Of a stretch of DNA of 64,000 nt, positions 1-13,300 are shown in pieces. Source of the DNA: Mytilus trossulus (taxonomy: Eukaryota; Mollusca; Bivalvia; Mytilida; Mytilidae); contig NC_086374.1 in assembly GCF_036588685.1 (NCBI RefSeq), forward strand, positions 20,390,886 to 20,454,885, written 5' to 3'. The notes below the pieces were generated by a model. It did no database searches. It was not told where the DNA came from and was given only the letters and a program-made list of their open reading frames with translations. Position 1 is the stretch's first letter; every line of letters starts with the position of its first letter. Position numbers and translations under genes: made by a program.

Positions 1-1316
1 TGGTGGGATTCGTGTTGTTTATTCTTTAGTTTTCTATGTTGTGTCATGTGTACTATTGTTTGTCTGTTTGTCTTTTTCAAATTTTTATATCAAGACACTA
101 TAATTCTCTTTTTTTAATTTTGTGGTGTTTTTTTTGCTCTTTTTTGTGTATATTTAGCGCTTTATTCTGCGCTTTTTTTTTACCTTGATTCTCATATATT
201 CAAACCAAATCCAGACCCTTGTTAAAGTCAAATATAGAAGGAACAATGATTTTATTTAAAAAAAAATGAATATTGAATTCCCTTCTATAAAAATATATTA
301 ATGAAAAATGCAGAGACTTATGGGAAATACATTTAAAGATATGTCTTTCCTAAACGACAGGGCAATGTTCTGAAATTAGATATTGTGTGTAAAATGACAT
401 TTTATATGCATAAAATGCCCTTCTTTTTCAAACATTATATAAAATGACTAAAGTACTTAGTCCTTTTGTAAAAAGACTGTGTATTTATAAGATAATACTC
501 TTATAATATTCTTGTCTTGATGACAAAAGGATAAATCGTTCTTTCAATTGAACCTAATTTATGAACAAATGTTTTAGAAAATCTAGATCAAAACCAGATG
601 TGTTAAAAATTGATTAGAGAATAAGAGAAATATTTTTTAAGACTGGTTGATACTTGATTGCGGTCGCTTGCAAATATTTCATGCATAGGACAATTACATC
701 TACTGTTGTGATGCAAAGCTATTAGTATATGAATCTTCACTGGTGTCTGTAGTTTACCCCTGTAAAAACCTCAATACACGAACAAAACATTGGAGAATCG
801 CATGAACTCCATAAGAAGCGAGATTGTGTGTGTCGCAGGGTAATTGTCTCCTTATATGAATGAATCGTTCCCCACTCAAAGATCGATTAAGCCTGTTTTA
901 AAAATGCTCTTTAGAAAATATATTTACAGAGCTGTATATGTCACTAAATAATTCTTTTGAACAAATGTATAACAGATTCTACCATCCAAATATTTCATGA
1001 AATAACAAATATTTGTCTATTTCAGAACTTGTGGGAATTTAAATAATTCCGTGAAAAATAGTTTTGATTATAATAACTCTTAAAATGAAAGCATTACAAA
1101 TCCATTGATATCAAAGATCAAGATATTCTTCGTTTTGTAATGCATATCAAACTTTTTCATTCGTTTTCTAAACTGATTTAAAAAAAAATAATATATAGAA
1201 CGGCAGAGTTTGAATTTTTTCTCTGTTACATATACATTTTAACCTTCCGTTTCTTCCAAAATTGACAGTCTTCATCACTACGGTGACAATTTTGCTGATA
1301 GTAAAATAAAAATGTT
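1..1316. other. AT-rich flank or intron, no gene seen
   Basis: No convincing exon on either strand. The stretch lies downstream of giant exon A on the minus strand, so it is 3' flank if that exon is terminal, or intron if the splice donor at 1339 is used. Positions 655-800 resemble a dispersed mussel repeat: a motif near 675-690 (CAAATATTTCATGCATAG) has a relative at about 61979-61996, and the following tract around 735-760 is of the same low-copy type. I see no clear polyadenylation signal close to the minus-strand stop codon at 1317. Confidence 0.5.
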
Positions 1317-1339
1317 TCAAAATACATAAGAACTTATAC

Positions 1340-4300
1340 CAGAGACAGTTGTTCCAAGTGTAGATGATCCTAAACTAGGGATAGTTGTTCCAGTTACGGA
1401 TGCTTCTGTACCAGATACAGCTGTTCCACTTACTGAAGGCACCAAACTAGTAACACCTGTTCCAGAAATAGTTGAAGTTCCAAATGATATTCTAGGTGGA
1501 GATGTTCCACCTGCTGCACCCTTTTGAGTGGTTGAAACCGTAACAGATGGTCCTGAAACAGAGATAGTTGTCCCGCTTACGGATGGTACTGTTGCAGAGC
1601 CAGTAGTTCCACTAACAGATGGTACTGTAGCAGAAACAGTTGTTCCACTTACAGATGGTCCTGTGGCAGAAACAGTTGTCCCACTTACAGATGGTACCGT
1701 GGCAGAGAGAGTGGTTCCACTCACAGATGATACTGTGGCAGAAACAGTTGTCCCACTTACAGATGGTCCCGTGGCAGAGACAGTTGTTCCTCCTACTGAT
1801 GGTCCTGTAGCAGAAACCGTTGTTCCACTAACAGATGGTCCTGTGGCAGAAACAGTTGTCCCACTTACAGATGGTCCCGTGGCAGAGAGAGTTGTTCCAC
1901 TCACAGATGATACTGTGGCAGTTACAGTTGTCCCACTTACAGATGGTCCAGTGGCAGAGACAGTTGTTCCACCTACTGATGGTCCTGTGGCAGATACAGT
2001 TGTTCCACTTACTGATGGTACTGTAGCAGAGACAGTTGTTCCACTAACAGATGGTCCAGTGGCAGAGACAGTTGTCCCCCTTAAAGATGGTACTGTGGCA
2101 GATACAGTTGTTCCACTTACTGATGGTACTGTAGCAGAGACAGTTGTTCCACTTACAGATGGTCCAGTGGCAGAGACAGTTGTTCCACCTACTGATGGTA
2201 CTGTGGCAGATACAGTTGTTCCACTTACTGATGGTACAGTGGCAGATACAGTTGTTCCACCTACTGATGGTACTGTGGCAGATACAGTTGTTCCACTTAC
2301 TGATGGTACTGTGGAAGATACAGTTGTTCCACTAACAGATGGTCCTGTGGCAGAAACTGTTGTTCCACTAACAGATGGTCCTGTGGCAGAAACAGTTGTA
2401 CCACTCACAGATGGTCCAGTGGCAGAGACAGTTGTTCCACCTACTGATGGTACTGTGGCAGATACAGTTGTTCCACTTACAGATGGTCCAGTGACATAGA
2501 CAGTTGTTCCACTTACTGATGGTACTGTGGCAGAGACAGTTGTACCACTTACAGATGGTCCAGTGGCAGAGACAGTTGTTTCACCTACTGATGGAACTGT
2601 GCCAGGGATAGTTGTTCCACTAACAGATGGTCCTGTTGCAGATTCAGTTGTTCCACCAATGGATGGTACTGTAGCAGAAACAGTTGTACCACTTACTGAT
2701 GGTACTGTGGCAGAAACAGTTGTTCCACTTACTGATGGTACTATGGCAGAAACAGTTGTTCCACTTACTGATGGTCCAGTGGCAGAGACAGTTGTTCCAC
2801 CTACTGATGGTACTGTGGCAGATACAGTTGTTCCACTAACAGATGGTCCAGTGGCAGAGACAGTTGTTCCACCTACTGATGGTACTGTGGCAGATACAGT
2901 TGTTCCACTTACTGATGGTACTGTGGCAGATACAGTTGTTCCACTTACTGATGGTACTGTGGCAGAGACAATTGTTCCACTTACTGATGGTACTGTGGCA
3001 GATACAGTTGTTCCACTAACAGATGGTACTGTGGCAGAAACCGTTGTTCCACTAACAGATGGTCCTGTGGCAGAAACAGTTGTACCACTTACAGATGGTC
3101 CAGTGGCAGAGACAGTTGTTCCACCTACTGATGGTACTGTGGCAGATACAGTTGTTCCACTTACTGATGGTACTGTGGCAGAGACAGTTGTTCCACTTAC
3201 TGATGGTACTGTGGCAGAAACAGTTGTTCCACTTACAGATGGTCCACTGACAGAGACAGTTGTCCCACTTACAGATGGTCCAGTGGCAGAGACAGTTGTT
3301 CCACCTACTGATGGTACTGTTGCAGATAAAGTTGTTCCACTAACTGATGGTCCTGTGGCAGATACAGTTGTTCCACTAACAGATGGAACTGTAGCAGAAA
3401 CAGTTGTCCCACTTACAGAAAGTCCAGTGGCAGAGACAGTTGTTCCACTTACTGATGGTACTGTGGCAGAGACAGTTGTTCCACTTACTGATGGTACTGT
3501 GGCAGAAACAGTTGTCCCACTTACTGATGGTACTGTGGCAGAAACAGTTGTCCCACTTACAGATGGTACTGTGGCAGAAACAGTTGTTCCACTTACAGAT
3601 GGTCCACTGACAGAGACAGTTGTTCCACTAACAGATGGTACTGTGGCAGATAAAGTTGTCCCACTTACTGATGGTCCTGTGGCAGATACAGTTGTTCCAC
3701 CTTCTGATGGTACTGTGGCAGATACAGTTGTTCTACTTACAGATGGTCCAGTGGCAGAGACAGTTGTTCCACTTACAGATGGTCCAGTGACAGAGACAGT
3801 TGTTCCACTTACTGATGGTACTGTGGCAGAGACAGTTGTACCACTTACAGATGGTCCAGTGGCAGAGACAGTTGTTTCACCTACTGATGGTACTGTACCA
3901 GGGACAGTTGTTCCACTAATGGATGGAACTGTAGCAGAAACAGTTGTACCACTTACAGATGGTCCTGTGGCAGAAACAGTTGTTCCACTTACTGATGGTA
4001 CTGTGGCAGATAAAGTTGTCCCACTTACTGATGGTACTGAAGCAGATACAGTTGTTACACCTACAGATGGTCCAGTGGCAGAGACAGTTGTTCCACCTAC
4101 TGATGGTACTGTGGCAGATACAGTTGTTCCACTTACTGATGGTACTGTGGCAGATACAGTTGTTCCACTTACTGATGGAACTGTGGCAGAGACAGTTGTC
4201 CCACTTACTGATGGTACTGTGGCAGAAACAGTTGTCCCACTTACAGATGGTACTGTGGCAGAAACAGTTGTTCCACTTACAGATGGTCCACTGACAGAGA

Positions 4301-7300
4301 CAGTTGTTCCACTAACAGATGGTCCAGTGACAGAGGCAGTTGTTCCACTTACAGATGGTCCTGTGGCAGATACAGTTGTTCCACCTACTGATGGTACTGT
4401 GGCAGATACAGTTGTTCCACTTACAGATGGTCCAGTGGCAGAGACAGTTGTTCCACCTACTGATGGTACTGTGGCAGATACAGTTGTTCCACTTACTGAT
4501 GGTACTGTGGCAGATACAGTTGTTCCACTAACAGATGGTACTGTGGCAGAAACTGTTGTTCCACTAACAGATGGTCCTGTGGCAGAAACAGTTGTACCAC
4601 TTACAGATGGTCCAGTGGCAGAGACAGTGGTTCCACCTACTGATGGTACTGTGGCAGATACAGTTGTTCCACTTACTGATGGTACTGTGGCAGAGACAGT
4701 AGTTCCACTTACTGATGGTACTGTGGCAGATACAGTTGTTCCACTAAAAGATGGTCCTGTGGCAGAAACCGTTGTTCCACTAACAGAGGGTCCTGTGGCA
4801 GAAACAGTTGTTCCACCTACTGATGGTACTGTGGCAGATACAGTTGTTCCACTTACTGATGGTAATGTGGCAGAGACAGTTGTTCCACTTACTGATGGTA
4901 CTGTGGCAGATACAGTTGTTCCACTGACAGATGGGCCTGTGGCAGAGACAGTTGTTCCACTAACAGATGGTCCTGTGGCAGAAACCGTTGTTCCACTAAC
5001 AGATGGTACTGTAGCAGAAACAGTTGTACCACTTACTGATGGTCCAGTGGCAGAGACAGTTGTTCCACTTACTGATGGTACTGTGGCAGATACAGCTGTT
5101 CCAGTAACAGATGGTACTGTGGCAGAAACAGTTGTTCCGCTAACCGATGGTCCTGTGGCAGAGACAGTTGTACCACTTACAGATGGTCCAGTGGCAAGAA
5201 CAGTTGTCCCACTCACAGATGGTACTGTAGCAGAAACAGTTGTTCCAATTACTGATGGTACTGTGGCAGAAACAGTTGTCCCACTTACTGATGGTACTGT
5301 GGCAGAAACAGTTGTCCCACTTACAGATGGTACTGTGGTAGAAACAGTTGTTCCACTTACAGATGGTCCACTGACAGAGACAGTTGTTCCACTAACAGAT
5401 GGTCCAGTGACAGAGGCAGTTGTTCCACTTACAGATGGTCCAGTGACAGAGACAGTTGTTCCACTTACTGATGGTACTGTGGCAGATACAGTTGTTCCAC
5501 TAACAGATGGTCCTGTGGCAGAAACCGTTGTTCCACTAACAGAGGGTCCAGTGGCAGAAACAGTTGTACCACTTACAGATGGTCCAGTGGTAGAGACAGT
5601 TGTTCCACCTACTGATGGTACTGTGGCAGATACAGTTGTTCCACTTACTGATGGCAATGTGGCAGAGACAGTTGTTCCACTTACTGATGGTACTGTGGCA
5701 GATACAGTTGTTCCACTAACAGATGGTCCTGTGGCAGAAACCGTTGTTCCACTAACAGATGGTACTGTAGCAGAAACAGTTGTACCACTTACTGATGGTC
5801 CAGTGGCAGAGACAGTTGTTCCACTTACTGATGGTACTGTGGCAGATACAGCTGTTCCACTAACAGATGGTACTGTGGCAGAAACAGTTGTTCCGCTAAC
5901 CGATGGTCCTGTGGCAGAGACAGTTGTACCTACAGATGGTCCAGTGGCAGAGACAATTGTTCCACTTACTGATGGTCCTGTTGCAGATACAGTTGTTCCA
6001 CTAACAGATGGAACTGTAGCAGAAACAGTTGTCCCACTTACAGAAGGTCCAGTGGCAGAGACAGTTGTTCCACTTACTGATGGTACTGTGGCAGAGACAG
6101 TTGATCCACTTACTGATGGTACTGTGGCAGAGACAGTTGTCCCACTTACTGATGGTACTGTGGCAGAAACAGTAGTCCCACTTACAGATGGTACTGTGGC
6201 AGAAACAGTTGTTCCACTTACAGATGGTCCACTGACAGAGACAGTTGTTCCACTAACAGATGGTCCAGTGACAGAGGCAGTTGTTCCACTTACAGATGGT
6301 CCTGTGGCAGATACAGTTGTTCCACCTACTGATGGTACTGTGGCAGATACAGTTGTTCCACTTACAGATGGTCCAGTGGCAGAGACAGTTGTTCCACCTA
6401 CTGATGGTACTGTGGCAGATACAGTTGTTCCACTTACTGATGGTACTGTGGCAGATACAGTTGTTCCACTTACTGATGGTACTGTTGCAGAGACAGTTGT
6501 TCCACTTACTGATGGTACTGTGGCAGATACAGTTGTTCCACTAACAGATGGTACTGTGGCAGAAACCGTTGTTCCACTAACAGATGGTCCTGTGGCAGAA
6601 ACAGTTGTACCACTTACAGATGGTCCAGTGGCAGAGACAGTGGTTCCACCTACTGATGGTACTGTGGCAGATACAGTTGTTCCACTTACTGATGGTACTG
6701 TGGCAGAGACAGTAGTTCCACTTACTGATGGTACTGTGGCAGATACAGTTGTTCCACTAAAAGATGGTCCTGTGGCAGAAACCGTTGTTCCACTAACAGA
6801 GGGTCCTGTGGCAGAAACAGTTGTACCACTTACAGATGGTCCAGTGGTAGAGACAGTTGTTCCACCTACTGATGGTACTGTGGCAGATACAGTTGTTCCA
6901 CTTACTGATGGTAATGTGGCAGAGACAGTTGTTCCACTTACTGATGGTACTGTGGCAGATACAGTTGTTCCACTGACAGATGGGCCTGTGGCAGAGACAG
7001 TTGTTCCACTAACAGATGGTCCTGTGGCAGAAACCGTTGTTCCACTAACAGATGGTACTGTAGCAGAAACAGTTGTACCACTTACTGATGGTCCAGTGGC
7101 AGAGACAGTTGTTCCACTTACTGATGGTACTGTGGCAGATACAGCTGTTCCATTAACAGATGGTACTGTGGCAGAAACAGTTGTTCCGCTAACCGATGGT
7201 CCTGTGGCAGAGACAGTTGTACCACTTACAGATGGTCCAGTGGCAAGAACAGTTGTCCCACTCACAGATGGTACTGTAGCAGAAACAGTTGTTCCAATTA

Positions 7301-10300
7301 CTGATGGTACTGTGGCAGAAACAGTTGTCCCACTTACTGATGGTACTGTGGCAGAAACAGTTGTCCCACTTACAGATGGTACTGTGGCAGAAACAGTTGT
7401 TCCACTTACAGATGGTCCACTGACAGAGACAGTTGTTCCACTAACAGATGGTCCAGTGACAGAGGCAGTTGTTCCACTTACAGATGGTCCAGTGACAGAG
7501 ACAGTTGTTCCACTTACTGATGGTACTGTGGCAGAGACAGTTGTTTCACCTACTGATGGTACTGTGCCAGGGATAGTTGTTCCACTAACAGATGGCCCTG
7601 TGGCAGATACAGTTGTTCCACTTACAGATGGTCCAGTGACAGAGACAGTAGTCCCACTTACAGAAGGTCCTGTGGCAGAAACAGTTGTCCCACTTACAGA
7701 TGGTACTGTGGCAGAACCAGTTGTTCCATTTACAGATGGTACTGTGGCAGAAACAGTTGTTCCACTTACAGATGGTCCTGTGACAGAGACAGTTGTTCCA
7801 CTAACAGATGGTCCAGTGACAGAGGCAGTTGTTCCACTAACTGATGGTACTGTGGCAGAAACAGTTGTACCACTAACAGAAGGTCCTGTAGCAGAAACAG
7901 TTGTTCCGCTTACAGATGGTCCACTGACAGAGACAGTTGTCCCACTTACAGATGGTCCAGTGGCAGAGACAGTTGTTCCACCTACTGATGGTACTGTGGC
8001 AGACAAAGTTGTTCCACTTACTGATGGTAATGTGGCAGAGACAGTTGTTCCACTTACTGATGGTACTGTGGCAGATACAGTTGTTCCACTGACAGATGGG
8101 CCTGTGGCAGAGACAGTTGTTCCACTAACAGATGGTCCTGTGGCAGAAACCGTTGTTCCACTAACAGATGGTACTGTAGCAGAAACAGTTGTACCACTTA
8201 CTGATGGTCCAGTGGCAGAGACAGTTGTTCCACTTACTGATGGTACTGTGGCAGATACAGCTGTTCCAGTAACAGATGGTACTGTGGCAGAAACAGTTGT
8301 TCCGCTAACCGATGGTCCTGTGGCAGAGACAGTTGTACCACTTACAGATGGTCCAGTGGCAAGAACAGTTGTCCCACTCACAGATGGTACTGTAGCAGAA
8401 ACAGTTGTTCCAATTACTGATGGTACTGTGGCAGAAACAGTTGTCCCACTTACTGATGGTACTGTGGCAGAAACAGTTGTCCCACTTACAGATGGTACTG
8501 TGGTAGAAACAGTTGTTCCACTTACAGATGGTCCACTGACAGAGACAGTTGTTCCACTAACAGATGGTCCAGTGACAGAGGCAGTTGTTCCACTTACAGA
8601 TGGTCCAGTGACAGAGACAGTTGTTCCACTTACTGATGGTACTGTGGCAGATACAGTTGTTCCACTAACAGATGGTCCTGTGGCAGAAACCGTTGTTCCA
8701 CTAACAGAGGGTCCAGTGGCAGAAACAGTTGTACCACTTACAGATGGTCCAGTGGTAGAGACAGTTGTTCCACCTACTGATGGTACTGTGGCAGATACAG
8801 TTGTTCCACTTACTGATGGCAATGTGGCAGAGACAGTTGTTCCACTTACTGATGGTACTGTGGCAGATACAGTTGTTCCACTAACAGATGGTCCTGTGGC
8901 AGAAACCGTTGTTCCACTAACAGATGGTACTGTAGCAGAAACAGTTGTACCACTTACTGATGGTCCAGTGGCAGAGACAGTTGTTCCACTTACTGATGGT
9001 ACTGTGGCAGATACAGCTGTTCCACTAACAGATGGTACTGTGGCAGAAACAGTTGTTCCGCTAACCGATGGTCCTGTGGCAGAGACAGTTGTACCTACAG
9101 ATGGTCCAGTGGCAGAGACAATTGTTCCACTTACTGATGGTCCTGTTGCAGATACAGTTGTTCCACTAACAGATGGAACTGTAGCAGAAACAGTTGTCCC
9201 ACTTACAGAAGGTCCAGTGGCAGAGACAGTTGTTCCACTTACTGATGGTACTGTGGCAGAGACAGTTGATCCACTTACTGATGGTACTGTGGCAGAGACA
9301 GTTGTCCCACTTACTGATGGTACTGTGGCAGAAACAGTAGTCCCACTTACAGATGGTACTGTGGCAGAAACAGTTGTTCCACTTACAGATGGTCCACTGA
9401 CAGAGACAGTTGTTCCACTAACAGATGGTCCAGTGACAGAGGCAGTTGTTCCACTTACAGATGGTCCTGTGGCAGATACAGTTGTTCCACCTACTGATGG
9501 TACTGTGGCAGATACAGTTGTTCCACTTACAGATGGTCCAGTGGCAGAGACAGTTGTTCCACCTACTGATGGTACTGTGGCAGATACAGTTGTTCCACTT
9601 ACTGATGGTACTGTGGCAGATACAGTTGTTCCACTTACTGATGGTACTGTTGCAGAGACAGTTGTTCCACTTACTGATGGTACTGTGGCAGATACAGTTG
9701 TTCCACTAACAGATGGTACTGTGGCAGAAACCGTTGTTCCACTAACAGATGGTCCTGTGGCAGAAACAGTTGTACCACTTACAGATGGTCCAGTGGCAGA
9801 GACAGTGGTTCCACCTACTGATGGTACTGTGGCAGATACAGTTGTTCCACTTACTGATGGTACTGTGGCAGAGACAGTAGTTCCACTTACTGATGGTACT
9901 GTGGCAGATACAGTTGTTCCACTAAAAGATGGTCCTGTGGCAGAAACCGTTGTTCCACTAACAGAGGGTCCTGTGGCAGAAACAGTTGTACCACTTACAG
10001 ATGGTCCAGTGGTAGAGACAGTTGTTCCACCTACTGATGGTACTGTGGCAGATACAGTTGTTCCACTTACTGATGGTAATGTGGCAGAGACAGTTGTTCC
10101 ACTTACTGATGGTACTGTGGCAGATACAGTTGTTCCACTGACAGATGGGCCTGTGGCAGAGACAGTTGTTCCACTAACAGATGGTCCTGTGGCAGAAACC
10201 GTTGTTCCACTAACAGATGGTACTGTAGCAGAAACAGTTGTACCACTTACTGATGGTCCAGTGGCAGAGACAGTTGTTCCACTTACTGATGGTACTGTGG

Positions 10301-13300
10301 CAGATACAGCTGTTCCACTAACAGATGGTACTGTGGCAGAAACAGTTGTTCCGCTAACCGATGGTCCTGTGGCAGAGACAGTTGTACCACTTACAGATGG
10401 TCCAGTGGCAAGAACAGTTGTCCCACTCACAGATGGTACTGTAGCAGAAACAGTTGTTCCAATTACTGATGGTACTGTGGCAGAAACAGTTGTCCCACTT
10501 ACTGATGGTACTGTGGCAGAAACAGTTGTCCCACTTACAGATGGTACTGTGGCAGAAACAGTTGTTCCACTTACAGATGGTCCACTGACAGAGACAGTTG
10601 TTCCACTAACAGATGGTCCAGTGACAGAGGCAGTTGTTCCACTTACAGATGGTCCAGTGACAGAGACAGTTGTTCCACTTACTGATGGTACTGTGGCAGA
10701 GACAGTTGTTTCACCTACTGATGGTACTGTGCCAGGGATAGTTGTTCCACTAACAGATGGCCCTGTGGCAGATACAGTTGTTCCACTTACAGATGGTCCA
10801 GTGACAGAGACAGTAGTCCCACTTACAGAAGGTCCTGTGGCAGAAACAGTTGTCCCACTTACAGATGGTACTGTGGCAGAACCAGTTGTTCCACTTACAG
10901 ATGGTACTGTGGCAGAAACAGTTGTTCCACTTACAGATGGTCCTGTGACAGAGACAGTTGTTCCACTAACAGATGGTCCAGTGACAGAGGCAGTTGTTCC
11001 ACTAACTGATGGTACTGTGGCAGAAACAGTTGTACCACTAACAGAAGGTCCTGTAGCAGAAACAGTTGTTCCGCTTACAGATGGTCCACTGACAGAGACA
11101 GTTGTCCCACTTACAGATGGTCCAGTGGCAGAGACAGTTGTTCCACCTACTGATGGTACTGTGGCAGACAAAGTTGTTCCACTTACTGATGGTCCTGTGG
11201 CAGATACAGTTGTTCCACTAACAGATGGAACTGTAACAGAAACAGTTGTCCCACTTACAGAAGGTCCAGTGGCAGAGACAGTTGTTCCACCTACTGATGG
11301 TACTGTGCCAGGGATAGTTGTTCCACTAACAGATGGCCCTGTGGCAGATACAGTTGTTCCACTTACAGATGGTCCAGTGACAGAGACGGTAGTCCCACTT
11401 ACAGAAGGTCCTGTGGCAGAAACAGTTGTCCCACTTACAGATGGTACTGTGGCAGAAACAGTTGTTCCATTTACAGATGGTACTGTGGCAGAAACAGTTG
11501 TTCCACTTACAGATGGTCCAGTGACAGAGGCAGTTGTTCCACTAACAGATGGTCCAGTGACAGAGGCAGTTGTTCCACTTACAGAAAGTCCTGTGGCAGA
11601 AACAGTTGTCCCACTCACAGATGGTACTGTAGCAGAAACAGTTGTTCCACTAACTGATGGTACTGTGGCAGAAACAGTTGTACCACTAACAGAAGGTCCT
11701 GTGGCAGAAACAGTTGTTCCACTTACAGATGGTACTGTGGCAGAAACAGTTGTTCCACTTACAGATGGTCCACTGACAGAGACAGTTGTCCCACTTACAG
11801 ATGGTCCAGTGGCAGAGACAGTTGTTCCACCTACTGATGGTACTGTGGCAGACAAAGTTGTTCCACTTACTGATTGTCCTGTGGCAGATACAGTTGTTCC
11901 ACTAACAGATGAAACTGTAGCAGAAACAGTTGTCCCACTTACAGAAGGTCCAGTGGCGGAGACAGTTGTTCCACTTACTGATGGTACTGTGGCAGAGACA
12001 GTTGTTCCACTTACTGATGGTACTGTGGCAGAAACAGCTGTCCCACTTACTGATGGTACTGTGGCAGAAACAGTTGTCCCACTTACAGATGGTACTGTGG
12101 CAGAAACAGTTGTTCCACTTACCGATGGTCCACTGACAGAGACAGTTGTTCCACTAACAGATGGTCCAGTGACAGAGGCAGTTGTTCCACTTACATATGG
12201 TTCAGTGACAGAGACAGTTGTTCCACTTACTGATGGTACTGTGGCAGAGACAGTTGTACCACTTACAGATGGTCCAGTGGCAGAGACAGTTGTTTCACCT
12301 ACTGATGGAACTGTACCAGGGATAGTTGTTCCACTAACAGATGGCCCTGTTGCAGATACAGTTGTTCCACTTATGGATGGTACTGTAGCAGAAACAGTTG
12401 TACCACTTACAGATGGTCCTGTGGCAGAAACAGTTGTTCCACTTACTGATGGTACTGTGGCAGATAAAGTTGTTCCACTTACTGATGGTCCTGTGGCAGA
12501 TACAGTTGTTCCACCTACTGATGGTACTGTGGCAATTACAGTTGTTCCACTTACAGAAGGTCCAGTGGCAGAGACAGTTGTTCCACCTACTGATGGTACT
12601 GTGGCAGATACAGTTGTTCCACTTACTGATGGTACTGTGGCAGATACAGTTGTTCCACTTACTGATGGTACTGTGACAAAGACAGTTGTTCCACTTACTG
12701 ATGGTACTGTGGCAAAACCAGTTGTCCCACTAACAGATGGTCCTGTGGCAGAAACCGTTGTTCCACTAACAGATGGTCCTGTGGCAGAAACAGTTGTTCC
12801 ACTTACTGATGGTACTGTGGCAGAGACAGTTGTTTCACCTACTGATGGTACTGTGCCAGGGATAGTTGTTCCACTAACAGATGGCCCTGTGGCAGATACA
12901 GTTGTTCCACTTACAGATGGTCCAGTGACAGAGACAGTAGTCCCACTTACAGAAGGTCCTGTGGCAGAAACAGTTGTCCCACTTACAGATGGTACTGTGG
13001 CAGAACCAGTTGTTCCACTTACAGATGGTACTGTGGCAGAAACAGTTGTTCCACTTACAGATGGTCCTGTGACAGAGACAGTTGTTCCACTAACAGATGG
13101 TCCAGTGACAGAGGCAGTTGTTCCACTAACTGATGGTACTGTGGCAGAAACAGTTGTACCACTAACAGAAGGTCCTGTTGCAGAAACAGTTGTTCCGCTT
13201 ACAGATGGTCCACTGACAGAGACAGTTGTCCCACTTACAGATGGTCCAGTGGCAGAGACAGTTGTTCCACCTACTGATGGTACTGTGGCAGACAAAGTTG

